Part shown: one piece after another, positions 17,998-25,513 of the stretch
Layout: every line of letters begins with the position of its first letter
Position numbering within the stretch: the stretch's first letter is position 1
NCBI GenBank assembly: GCA_963706835.1
Contig: CAVPOB010000025.1
Location: forward strand, 1 to 64,000
Origin: CAVXYG01 sp963706835
Lineage (GTDB): Bacteria > Actinomycetota > Actinomycetes > S36-B12 > GCA-2699445
Length of the DNA: 64,000 nt
Reading direction: 5' to 3'
The notes under the pieces: model-generated
Databases searched by the model: none
Told to the model about the DNA's origin: nothing
Seen by the model: only the letters and a program-made list of their open reading frames with translations
Translations under genes and position numbers: made by a program

Positions 17998-19262
17998 CAA
18001 CCCTTCCTCTGAGGTCGGCCTCTGCGGCGAGGGGCCCGAACATCAGCGGACCACTGCTCTCCGGTCCCTTGCCGGTCTGGGTCGCGCTGTTCGGCAGTGT
18101 GCTCACCTTCCTGCGGCTGCAGACCCTGGTGCCCATACCGCGGCCGGTTGGTCAGATGATCACACAGGGCATGCTGGCGCTGGCGCTGGTGCTCGTGCTG
18201 TTGGCCAATCCCCGTGCGGCGGTTCGGCTCAACCCGTTCCTGATCGTCGTGAGCTTGTTCGCCGTCATCGCACTCATGGTGAGCGTTCACAACGACTTCG
18301 TCGTCGGATCGACCTACCGCGCGGTGCGACTCGTCATCTTCGTGGTCGTGCTGTGGTTGCTCACCCCGTGGTGGGGACGGCCAGACCTGCCCCTGCTTCG
18401 AGCTCACGTGCTGTGTCTACGGGCACTCCTGCTATCGGTGTTGGCGGGGGTGATCGTGGCACCGGGAGCAGCCTTCTCCTACGAAGGGCGTCTCTCCGGT
18501 GCCCTGTGGCCGATCCCGCCTACTCAGGTGGCCCACTATGCGGCGATGCTTCTGGGCCTCACCGTCGTGCTGTGGTTCTGCGGCCTGGTGCGCGGGCGCA
18601 CCAGTCTGATCACGGCGGCGGGGACCATCGCGGCGCTGACCGGAACGCACACCCGTACCGCGCTGGCAGCACTGATGCTCGGCCTGATCGTCGCCGGGGC
18701 GAGTCTGTACGTCGGGCATGTTCGCGTACGCAGAACCGCCGGGATCGCCGCAGCCCTCGGCCTGGTCGCCGCGACGTTCTTCGCGCCCGTCATCGTGTCG
18801 TGGGCGAGCCGAGGGCAATCCCTGCAGGAGGCCTCGCAACTGACCGGACGCACCAAGGTCTGGTCGGACGTCTTCGCCCTGCAGCGCACGTGGGTCACGG
18901 AATGGTTCGGCTCGGGGCTGGCCGACAAGTCCTACGGCGGCCGGGCCATCGATAGCAGTTGGGTAGCCACGTACCTGGAGCTGGGTTGGGCAGGCGTCGG
19001 CCTCAGCGCCGCATTCCTGGTCGTTCTCATCCTGACCGCAGTGGCCCGTCCCGCGGGGCCACGCAGAGCGGTCGCTCTGTTCATCATCACGTACTGCCTG
19101 ATGGCCTCCTTCACCGAGACCGGGCTCGGTGACGCGTCGCCGTACCTGCTGGAGCTGACCGTGGCGGCGTCGCTACTGGCCACCCCCGCCGCCGGCTTGT
19201 CGCAGACCGAATCTCGCAGTATTGGCGCGCCGTTCACTCGCTCTCCTCCACGGAGGGTTTGA
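17994..19262 (+). CDS. O-antigen ligase/polymerase-like membrane protein (Wzy-like)
   Basis: 422 residues, about 11-12 predicted membrane helices with GTG start in a GTGA overlap. The Wzy_C-like block is GTHTRTALAALMLGLIVAG, then LTGRTKVWSDVFALQRTWVT, GSGLADKSYGG and SSWVATYLELGWAGVGLSAA, which is the usual large-loop and late-helix pattern of O-antigen polymerases and ligases. It would join repeat units or attach a polymer at the outer face of the membrane. No glycosyltransferase, flippase or export ATPase is encoded nearby, so sugars must be assembled by genes elsewhere. Confidence 0.75.
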   Translation: MTTLPLRSASAARGPNISGPLLSGPLPVWVALFGSVLTFLRLQTLVPIPRPVGQMITQGMLALALVLVLLANPRAAVRLNPFLIVVSLFAVIALMVSVHNDFVVGSTYRAVRLVIFVVVLWLLTPWWGRPDLPLLRAHVLCLRALLLSVLAGVIVAPGAAFSYEGRLSGALWPIPPTQVAHYAAMLLGLTVVLWFCGLVRGRTSLITAAGTIAALTGTHTRTALAALMLGLIVAGASLYVGHVRVRRTAGIAAALGLVAATFFAPVIVSWASRGQSLQEASQLTGRTKVWSDVFALQRTWVTEWFGSGLADKSYGGRAIDSSWVATYLELGWAGVGLSAAFLVVLILTAVARPAGPRRAVALFIITYCLMASFTETGLGDASPYLLELTVAASLLATPAAGLSQTESRSIGAPFTRSPPRRV

Positions 19263-19292
19263 CGCCGTCCCTCAGACCGGACACGGCCCATC

Positions 19293-19454
19293 GTCAAGCG
19301 CCACGGTGGTCGGTTCCTGACCCGCGGCCAGGCCTTCATGTGCGTCGAGGGCCAGGACTACGGCGGGCGACTTGTGTTGCTGGAGTTACCCTCCACGGCC
19401 GCAGGCGATCGTGATCCGACCTACGGCAGCGCCCGTGTCTTGCAGCTGGTGTGA
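19293..19454 (+). pseudogene. DUF1330 protein fragment
   Basis: A 53-codon frame reads VKRHGGRFLTRGQAFMCVEG, then GGRLVLLELPSTAAG. DUF1330 proteins (dimeric alpha/beta-barrel, about 95 residues) have the core VEKHGGRFLARGG...VLIEFPSMEAARAFYDSPEY. The first strand region and the C-terminal third are missing, so this is a relic. Right border of the polysaccharide operon. Confidence 0.5.
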
Positions 19455-19539
19455 CGACTATCACTGTGTGGTGGGTTGACAGCGACTGGTCGCCTGGTGG
19501 CTGACGTCACACGGTTCGCGGCGAACGTGCTTGCGAGGT

Positions 19540-19561
19540 GATGTCGCGGATCCGCGACATC
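19540..19561. repeat. Perfect 22-base palindrome
   Basis: The 22 bases equal their own reverse complement, with core TGTCGCGGATCCGCGACA. It lies in a 380-base stretch without genes between the DUF1330 remnant and the lysR gene. It could be the binding site of a dimeric regulator, a cruciform/hairpin, or the end of a lost mobile element. No function can be read from it directly. Confidence 0.7.
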
Positions 19562-19833
19562 GCCGCGCACGATGGTCGACCTAGTGCTCTGGCTCTCGTG
19601 TTCACCGGGTTGGTCAGGCGCCGGGTATCCCCGGCTGCGAAGCTGCCGCCGTACGGCGCTATGCCACCCACCGCCTCCTGCCCGCCACGCGGCGGTGCCG
19701 TTGCCGGACGACGTAGCGTGCCGAACAAGCGGCGTTGTCGGTGGTGGGACGACGTGCTGGCCGCCGCGGGCGGGGTCGGCCGACTGCTCTGTCAGCTCTG
19801 CGCGCGCACCGGTCGCGCGGCCGCCCTGAGTGG

Positions 19834-20775
19834 CTACTGGCTTCCTGCTCCTGGATGGTCGTTTGCCCCGCTCGGGAGCGGCGGATCGAGGAGGTCCTGC
19901 TCGTGTACCCATTGGGCGAAGGCGGATGCCTCCCCGCTCAGTTGCGAGGCGTCCTGGCGGCGCAGTAGGTAGTGCGACTGCCGTGTCGGCACGACGGTGT
20001 CAAGGGCGATCGACACCCGGCCGTCACGCACCGCGGGGCGTGCGAAGCGCTCGGGCACGATGGCCCAGAATGCGCTTGCCGCGACGATCTCCACAGCAGT
20101 GATCGATGTGTCGACGACCATCGCTTGCTCCAGCGGGGGCCGTGAGGTGCTGTCGGCCGGAAAGAACCGATGCACGAGGTCGTCGAACCCGAGTACCTGG
20201 ACCCGTGGGTTCTCACACAGATCGTCGAAGCTCGTGACTGGACCATGGCGTTCGAGATACTGCGGTCCGCAGATCACGATCGCGCCGTCGTCGTGGAGCT
20301 TCGTGGCAAGGAAGCCGGGCCAGTACCCCCTGCCCTGGCGGATCTCCAGGTCCACTTCGTCTGGTGGGAGCGTGTCGGTCCAGATCGCGCTGAGGATACG
20401 CAGGTCCACGTGTGGGAACGCTTCACAGAAGTCCCCGAGCCGGGGGACCAGCCAGGTCACCGCGTATGAGATCTGTACCCGGACCGTCAGTTGCCTGCGG
20501 TCCGATGAGCCGAACAACCCGAGGGTGGCCGCGGCGAGGTCGTCGAAAGTGTCACGCACGCTGGGTAGGTACGCCCGGCCCATCTCGGTCAGGCGCAGGC
20601 TGCGCGGGAGTCGCTCGAACAGGTCGAAACCGAGATGAGACTCCAGCGTACGGACCCGTTGGCTGACGGCCGAGGCCGAGAGGTGCAGCTCTGCCGCTGC
20701 TGCGACGAAGCTGCCATGTCGCGCGGCGGACTCGAAGGCATGCAGCCCGAGAAGTGGAGGGATTGGGGACTTCAT
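19834..20775 (-). CDS. LysR-family regulator, GcvA-like
   Basis: 313 residues from ATG 20775 (MKSPIPPLLGLHAFESAARH). The helix-turn-helix is FVAAAAELHLSASAVSQRVR within residues 9-68, followed by LESHLGFDLFERLPRSLRLT, typical of the GcvA branch. The effector domain starts at about 90 (LTVRVQISYAVTWLVPRLGD). It is divergent from the tmpA-like gene with a 151-base shared region, the classic arrangement for a LysR activator of the neighbouring catabolic operon. The inducer is probably the phosphonate substrate or an intermediate (inference). Confidence 0.8.
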   Translation of the reverse strand: MKSPIPPLLGLHAFESAARHGSFVAAAAELHLSASAVSQRVRTLESHLGFDLFERLPRSLRLTEMGRAYLPSVRDTFDDLAAATLGLFGSSDRRQLTVRVQISYAVTWLVPRLGDFCEAFPHVDLRILSAIWTDTLPPDEVDLEIRQGRGYWPGFLATKLHDDGAIVICGPQYLERHGPVTSFDDLCENPRVQVLGFDDLVHRFFPADSTSRPPLEQAMVVDTSITAVEIVAASAFWAIVPERFARPAVRDGRVSIALDTVVPTRQSHYLLRRQDASQLSGEASAFAQWVHEQDLLDPPLPSGANDHPGAGSQ

Positions 20776-20926
20776 CGCAGGATCATCACCCGGCGAGCCA
20801 CACAATTTCGAGCCCTTAGGGGCCTAAATCAACGTTTGACATGGGCATTGTGATCGGCCAAGACTCACAGAAGACGTCACCGTGCGGCAGAACCCTCGCC
20901 GGACCCCACCGAGCCATGGAGCGGTC

Positions 20927-22090
20927 ATGACCTTCGTCACCCCGCTGACCACCGTCGCGCCGACAGTCGACCTGCTGAAGAGCTACCTGCGCCTGACTCT
21001 CGAGTCGGAGGTGATGTCGTTTCACTATGTCTGGCTGCGCGACAACTGCTGGTGCGACTGCTGCCGCGTGCCTCAGTCCGCGGAGCGCCGCCTGTACACG
21101 GCATACATCCCCGACGACATTGCACCGTCGAGCGCGGTCTGCCAGAACGGAGCGCTGCACATCGTCTGGAACGACGGACACGACTCGGCGTACTCCTATG
21201 AGTGGTTGCGCCGCCACGACTACTCCGATGACGCCCGGGCCGCGCGACAGCACCGACCGACGTTGTGGGACGCGAGCATCGGGTCGATCCCCACGTTCGA
21301 CCACCGTGCCGTCGTCGACACGAGGGCCGGTCAGATCGCGTACCTGGAGGCCGTGCGGGACTTCGGTGTCGCGGTTGTGCGCGGGACGCCGAGCGTTCCC
21401 GGGGAGGTCGAGCGCTTCGCCGAATCCGTCGGCCACGTGCGGAGGACCGCCTTCGAGCGGATCCACAATGTCCGTCACGACCCGGCCGGTTACAACGTCG
21501 CTCATACTCCGCTGGAGCTCAAACCCCACACCGACCTGCCCAGCTATCAGTGGCCTCCGAGCATCCAGCTGTTGCACTTCCTGGTCAACGAAGCCACGGG
21601 CGGCGAGACCACGCTGACCGACGGTTGGGCTGTGCTCGCCGGCCTCCGGCGCAACGATCCTTCGGCCTTCGACACGTTGACCCGCGTTCCCGTCGGCTAC
21701 CAGCTGTTCAGCGACTCCGAAGACACCTACGCGCAGGCTCCGATGGTGCAGCTCGATCCCGCGGGTCGAGTCCAGACCTTCCGCTACTCCAACCAGCTGG
21801 CCGTGCCGCTGGACGTGTCGTTCACTGACGTGGAGCTGTTCTATGCGGCGTACCGCAAGCTGGGCGCCATGGTGGACAGTGACACCTACAAGTACGTGTT
21901 CAAGACGCGCAACGGCGATCTCCTGACCGTCCACGGCCATCGGGTGTTGCATGGTCGCCTGGCCTTCGATCCCACCAGCGGTGCACGCCATCTCCAAGAC
22001 GTCTACATGGAGTACGACGACTTGATGTCACGCCGTCGAGTGCTGCTCGGGACGCACAAGCCGCTGTCCGCGGCTGGGGGCATCCGATGA
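20927..22090 (+). CDS. tmpA: TmpA-like 2-oxoglutarate/Fe(II) dioxygenase (gamma-butyrobetaine hydroxylase family)
   Basis: 387 residues from ATG 20927, with GGAG five bases upstream. The N-terminal DUF971-type zinc domain has C41, C43, C46 (LRDNCWCDCC) and H85 (WNDGHDSAYSYEWL), as in gamma-butyrobetaine hydroxylases. The C-terminal TauD-like jelly roll has iron ligands H201 and D203 (KPHTDLPS) and H342 (HGHRVLHGR), with an arginine R344 and others for 2-oxoglutarate. The partner immediately downstream is an HD-domain oxygenase (4-base overlap). This is the TmpA-TmpB pairing known to degrade 2-trimethylaminoethylphosphonate, where TmpA hydroxylates carbon 1. A true carnitine-forming gamma-butyrobetaine hydroxylase would not need the HD partner, so the TmpA reading is preferred. 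Confidence 0.7.
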   Translation: MTFVTPLTTVAPTVDLLKSYLRLTLESEVMSFHYVWLRDNCWCDCCRVPQSAERRLYTAYIPDDIAPSSAVCQNGALHIVWNDGHDSAYSYEWLRRHDYSDDARAARQHRPTLWDASIGSIPTFDHRAVVDTRAGQIAYLEAVRDFGVAVVRGTPSVPGEVERFAESVGHVRRTAFERIHNVRHDPAGYNVAHTPLELKPHTDLPSYQWPPSIQLLHFLVNEATGGETTLTDGWAVLAGLRRNDPSAFDTLTRVPVGYQLFSDSEDTYAQAPMVQLDPAGRVQTFRYSNQLAVPLDVSFTDVELFYAAYRKLGAMVDSDTYKYVFKTRNGDLLTVHGHRVLHGRLAFDPTSGARHLQDVYMEYDDLMSRRRVLLGTHKPLSAAGGIR

Positions 22091-22665
22091 CCGACGTCGT
22101 CAGTTTCACGAAGATGTCCGACGGAACGGCGGCGGAGTACGAGATGCTCGGTCGTCTGGAGTCCGAAGCTCTGCAGGAATTCCCCGACCGGGTGCTGGAT
22201 TGGCTGCGAACCATGGACGACTCGGCCGGCTACCTGATCACACGGCTGGAGCATTGTCTGCAGGCCGCTACCCGCGCTCACCGTGCTGGCGAGGACGAGG
22301 AAACGGTGGTGTGTGTGCTGCTCCACGACATCGGCGACTATCTCGCGCCTGCCAACCATTCCGAGGTCGCCGCCGCAGTGCTCCGGCCGTACGTGAGCGA
22401 GAAGAACTACTGGATCGTCAAGCACCACGGGGTCTTCCAGGGTAAGTACTACTTCCACCACATCGGTGCCGACCCCGACGCACGAGACCGGTGGCGGGAC
22501 CATCCCTACTACCAGGCAACAGTGGACTTCTGCGCCCGCTACGACCAGGTCTCGTTTGACCCCGACTACGACTGGGAGTCGTTGGAGTTCTTCGAGCCAA
22601 TGGTCAGACGCGTCCTGGCCGCGCCCGCGCAGACCCCCGACGTGGAAGCACCGCAAGACGCCTGA
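22087..22665 (+). CDS. tmpB: TmpB-like HD-domain mixed-valent di-iron oxygenase
   Basis: 192 residues, ATGA overlap with tmpA. HD ligands: H56 (RLEHCLQAATRA), H80 and D81 (LLHDIGD), histidines in KHHGVFQGKYYFHHIG (113, 114, 124, 125) and D153 (RYDQ). The 24-residue spacing from the first histidine to the HD pair is as in PhnZ, and the family (PhnZ, TmpB, MIOX-like) cleaves carbon-phosphorus or carbon-carbon bonds with O2. TmpB converts 1-hydroxy-2-trimethylaminoethylphosphonate to glycine betaine and phosphate. It is often misannotated as a phosphohydrolase. Last gene of the operon; a BtuF-like gene converges on it 32 bases away. Confidence 0.7.
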   Translation: MTDVVSFTKMSDGTAAEYEMLGRLESEALQEFPDRVLDWLRTMDDSAGYLITRLEHCLQAATRAHRAGEDEETVVCVLLHDIGDYLAPANHSEVAAAVLRPYVSEKNYWIVKHHGVFQGKYYFHHIGADPDARDRWRDHPYYQATVDFCARYDQVSFDPDYDWESLEFFEPMVRRVLAAPAQTPDVEAPQDA

Positions 22666-22697
22666 CGCGCCGCCCTCGCCCTGGCCGCCGGCATCGG

Positions 22698-23474
22698 TCA
22701 GCCGTCAGTGCGGAGGAAGGCCTCCTCGAGCTTGGCGCGAGCAGATACCAGGCTGGGCCCGTACCACGTCAGGTCCCGACCGGAGACGAGCACGCAGCGC
22801 AGACCTTCGAGCGCCTCCGGCCCGTCCTCGGCGGTGAAGGCGTATGGCTCGTCGGGCAGAACCACCAGGTCGGGGGCGAGAGCTCGGATCTCTTCGACAG
22901 TCGTGTGCGGGTAGCGACCCTCAGCATCGGCGAACACGTTGCTGACCCCGAGCCGCACGAGTACGTCACCGGCGAACGTGTCGGAGCCCACGGCCATCCA
23001 CGGCTTGCGCCATATGAGGACCGCCGCGCGCGTCCGCCCGATTCTCGGTGCTGCAGTCCAGACGGCTCGGGCGCGGTCCAGCCACTCGGGCCGCGCCGGG
23101 AGGCCGCAGGCCAGGACCAGCAGCCGATCGAGCGACGTGAGCGCGGCATCGACGGTGGTCGGCGCGGTGACCCACACGGGGATGCCCGCGCCCTCGAGCG
23201 CGGCCACGTCCACGGCCCGGTTCTCCTCCTGGTTGGCTACGACGAGGTCCGGTGCGAGATCGAGGATCGCTTGCAGGTCAGGGTTCTTGGTCCCCCGGAC
23301 CCGGGTCACGTCGAGGTCCGGCGGGTGCGTGCACCAACTCGTCGCCCCCACGAGGAGGCCGGGTGCGGACGCGGCGATCGACTCGGTGAGGGACGGGACG
23401 AGGGACACGATACGGCGCGGTGGACGAGCGAGCACCACCGGACGACCGAGGTCGTCGAGCAGCTCAGAGTTCAC
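22698..23474 (-). CDS. BtuF-like helical-backbone metal/cobalamin-binding protein, cytoplasmic form
   Basis: 258 residues from GTG 23474; upstream codons lack coding character. The fold markers are RIVSLVPSLTESIAASAPG, GTKNPDLQAILDLAPDLVVA, VRLGVSNVFADAEGRYPHTT and EEIRALAPDLVVLPDEPYAF, the substrate-binding helical-backbone receptor family that includes BtuF. There is no signal peptide or lipobox, so it is not a conventional ABC-transporter receptor. Cytoplasmic homologues are widespread in actinobacteria with no firmly known role. No permease or ATPase is adjacent. Confidence 0.75.
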   Translation of the reverse strand: MNSELLDDLGRPVVLARPPRRIVSLVPSLTESIAASAPGLLVGATSWCTHPPDLDVTRVRGTKNPDLQAILDLAPDLVVANQEENRAVDVAALEGAGIPVWVTAPTTVDAALTSLDRLLVLACGLPARPEWLDRARAVWTAAPRIGRTRAAVLIWRKPWMAVGSDTFAGDVLVRLGVSNVFADAEGRYPHTTVEEIRALAPDLVVLPDEPYAFTAEDGPEALEGLRCVLVSGRDLTWYGPSLVSARAKLEEAFLRTDG

Positions 23475-23653
23475 CCTCCGAGTATGGCAGCGGGGACCGC
23501 CGTCGGACTCTGGTCGACCGAGGACCAGCACGACCTCCTACCGTGCGCCCTACGTGCGCCCCCCACCCAGGCGGCCGGCCGCCGGGGTCGCGTGCTGGTT
23601 GGCGCGCCGTCCCGCAAGACCCTCCTGGAGTCAGTGGATGTCGCGGGCGGGTG

Positions 23654-24280
23654 TCAGCCGGCAGATCGGATGAGGCCTTTGACGCGGGCCCGGTGGATCT
23701 GTCCGCGGACGGTGTTCAGGGTGACGTCCTGGCCGTCCTCGACGAGGGCCTGGTGGACGTAGACCGACGGGCGTCGGGCGGAGTCGCCGCCGGCGGCGAC
23801 GGCCTCGTTGAACAGCTCGGCGACCCGTTCCAGCTGGCTGCTCGCGGGCCGGGGCCCGGTCGCGCGGGGGCGGCTGGGCGCGGTGAGGGTCTCGAACGTG
23901 CGGGCGGCCGCCTGCCGGGCGGCCTTGTCCACCGACCGGGAGTGGGAGGTGGTCGCCAGCAGGGCGGCGAGCTTCGCGCGGGCGGCTTCGGCGATCTCCC
24001 CGGCGCGCAGCGACCGCAGCGCGGGGTGGTTGACCTCGGCCAGGGCATCCCCGACGGGGCGCCGGGCGCCGTCGGCGCTGGTGGGGGCGGTAGTGAAGCT
24101 GCGGATGTCGAGGCCGACGAGCATGGTCCGCCCGTCGACGCGGGCCAGGTGGCAGGTCAACAGGAACGGGCCGTCCGGGTCGGGCCAGGCCAGCTCGACA
24201 GGCGAGCCGCCGGGTGCCGGGGTGAGCCACTCGACCTCTTGACGGGGAGTGGCCGGGCGGCGTCTCGGGCTGCTGGGCAT
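23654..24280 (-). CDS. Uncharacterised protein with a possible DNA-binding C-terminus
   Basis: 208 residues from ATG 24280. I do not recognise a family. The N-terminal half has an ordered-looking beta-rich stretch (WPDPDGPFLLTCHLARVDGR, TMLVGLDIRSF). The middle is alanine-rich helix (LRAGEIAEAARAKLAALLAT). The C-terminus (SVYVHQALVEDGQDVTLNTV, RGQIHRARVKGLI) resembles a helix-turn-helix or ribbon in its basic, regular pattern. Upstream, the sequence is unusually AT-rich for the window, with TATTAT (minus strand, 24331-24336) as a -10 candidate and a repeated TACGGAT. Proteins of this look occur near mobile elements in actinobacteria, but that is an impression. Confidence 0.6.
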   Translation of the reverse strand: MPSSPRRRPATPRQEVEWLTPAPGGSPVELAWPDPDGPFLLTCHLARVDGRTMLVGLDIRSFTTAPTSADGARRPVGDALAEVNHPALRSLRAGEIAEAARAKLAALLATTSHSRSVDKAARQAAARTFETLTAPSRPRATGPRPASSQLERVAELFNEAVAAGGDSARRPSVYVHQALVEDGQDVTLNTVRGQIHRARVKGLIRSAG

Positions 24281-24433
24281 GGCCTCATGGTAACGGGCGG
24301 GTAGGGACTCGTCGGTCCGAACCACCCGACATAATAGTCCGATCCGTACAATCCGTAGTAGTTCCAATTCTAATCAGTCTTTCACCAGCGAGGGTTGGCA
24401 TCGTCGGGCCGGATGACGGACCTGCACCCCCTA

Positions 24434-25513
24434 TCAGGTGCCCACCAGCCGGCGACAGCGGGTCTCGAGGTACGCAACGGCCGGGCCGAAGACGGCGTAC
24501 GCCTCGTTGTGGGTCTGGCCCAGTGCGTAGCGGTACCAGATCTGCTGGGCGATCACGGCGAGCCGGAAGAGCCCGAACACCTCGTAGAACCGCCACCACT
24601 CGGGCGTCATCGCCAGGCCCATCCGCGCGCAGTAGCGCTCGACGATCTCGGCGCGGGTCCACATGCCCGGCGCGTTGGTGGGCTGACGCCGGAAACCCCG
24701 GAAGTGCTCGTCGTCGCCCTCCTCGACCCAGTAGGCCAGCGCTCCCCCGAGGTCCATCAGCGGGTCACCGACCGTGGCCATCTCCCAATCGAGGACGCCC
24801 ACGATCCTCAGCGGATCCTCGCGGTCCAGCACCAGGTTGTCGAAGCGGAAGTCGTTGTGGATCAGGCAGGTCGCCACGTCGGTCGGCTGGTGGGCGTCGA
24901 GCCACCCGGTGATGGCGGACCAGTCGCCGGTGTCGTCGGTGCGGGCGCGCGCGAACCGATCGGTCCAGCCGGCCACTTGGCGGGCGACGTACCCCTCACC
25001 ACGACCCAGTTCGCCCAGACCGGCCGCCCGAGCGTCGACGGAGTGCAGGGCGACCAGCACGTCGAAGGCGTTGCCGCACAACGTCGAGACCTGCTCAGGG
25101 GTCAGGTCGAACGGCAGGTCACGACGCAGGATGGTGCCGTCGAGCTTCTCCATCACGTAGAACTCCGAGCCGATGACGGCCGGGTCGTCGCACAGGGCCG
25201 CCATCCGCGCGACGAGCGGGAAGACAGGGCGCAGGGCGGCCTGGATGCGGTACTCCCGGCCCATGTCGTGGGCGCGTTTGGCCTTCGCGCCGGCAGGCGG
25301 CCGACGCAGGATCAGGTCGCGGCCGGGATAGCGCACCAGGTAAGTGAGGTTGGAGGCGCCGCCGGCGAACTGCCGAACCTGCGGCACCCCGTGGACGTCT
25401 GCGGCGAACTCCGGTGCAGCATGCTCGCGCAGCCAGCCGGCCATGGCTGAGACGTCGAAGGCATCCTCGTCACGCACCGGACGGGTGGGGTTGCCGTCCC
25501 GACTGGCGGTCAT
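24434..25513 (-). CDS. APH-family kinase, ACAD10/11- or LvaA-type (annotated FadE36 in mycobacteria)
   Basis: 359 residues from ATG 25513, overlapping the acyl-CoA dehydrogenase stop by four bases. Aminoglycoside-phosphotransferase fold: nucleotide loop FAGGASNLTYLVRYPGRDLI, catalytic loop CLIHNDFRFDNLVLD (HxDxxxxN) and metal site GVLDWEMATVGDP. Members of this branch are fused or linked to acyl-CoA dehydrogenases: in mammalian ACAD10/11 and bacterial LvaA they phosphorylate the 4-hydroxyl of 4-hydroxyacyl-CoA. The tight coupling here suggests the same role. No antibiotic resistance is implied. The reading frame stays open far upstream, but that part is only the shadow of the dehydrogenase gene. 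Confidence 0.75.
   Translation of the reverse strand: MTASRDGNPTRPVRDEDAFDVSAMAGWLREHAAPEFAADVHGVPQVRQFAGGASNLTYLVRYPGRDLILRRPPAGAKAKRAHDMGREYRIQAALRPVFPLVARMAALCDDPAVIGSEFYVMEKLDGTILRRDLPFDLTPEQVSTLCGNAFDVLVALHSVDARAAGLGELGRGEGYVARQVAGWTDRFARARTDDTGDWSAITGWLDAHQPTDVATCLIHNDFRFDNLVLDREDPLRIVGVLDWEMATVGDPLMDLGGALAYWVEEGDDEHFRGFRRQPTNAPGMWTRAEIVERYCARMGLAMTPEWWRFYEVFGLFRLAVIAQQIWYRYALGQTHNEAYAVFGPAVAYLETRCRRLVGT

Noticed and set aside
19562..19833. Open frames on both strands between the palindrome and lysR
   Set aside because: Short, arginine/proline/cysteine-rich and with no match to any family I know; probably non-coding.
24434..25513. Aminoglycoside resistance gene
   Set aside because: The fold is shared, but the branch and the overlapping acyl-CoA dehydrogenase point to acyl-CoA metabolism.
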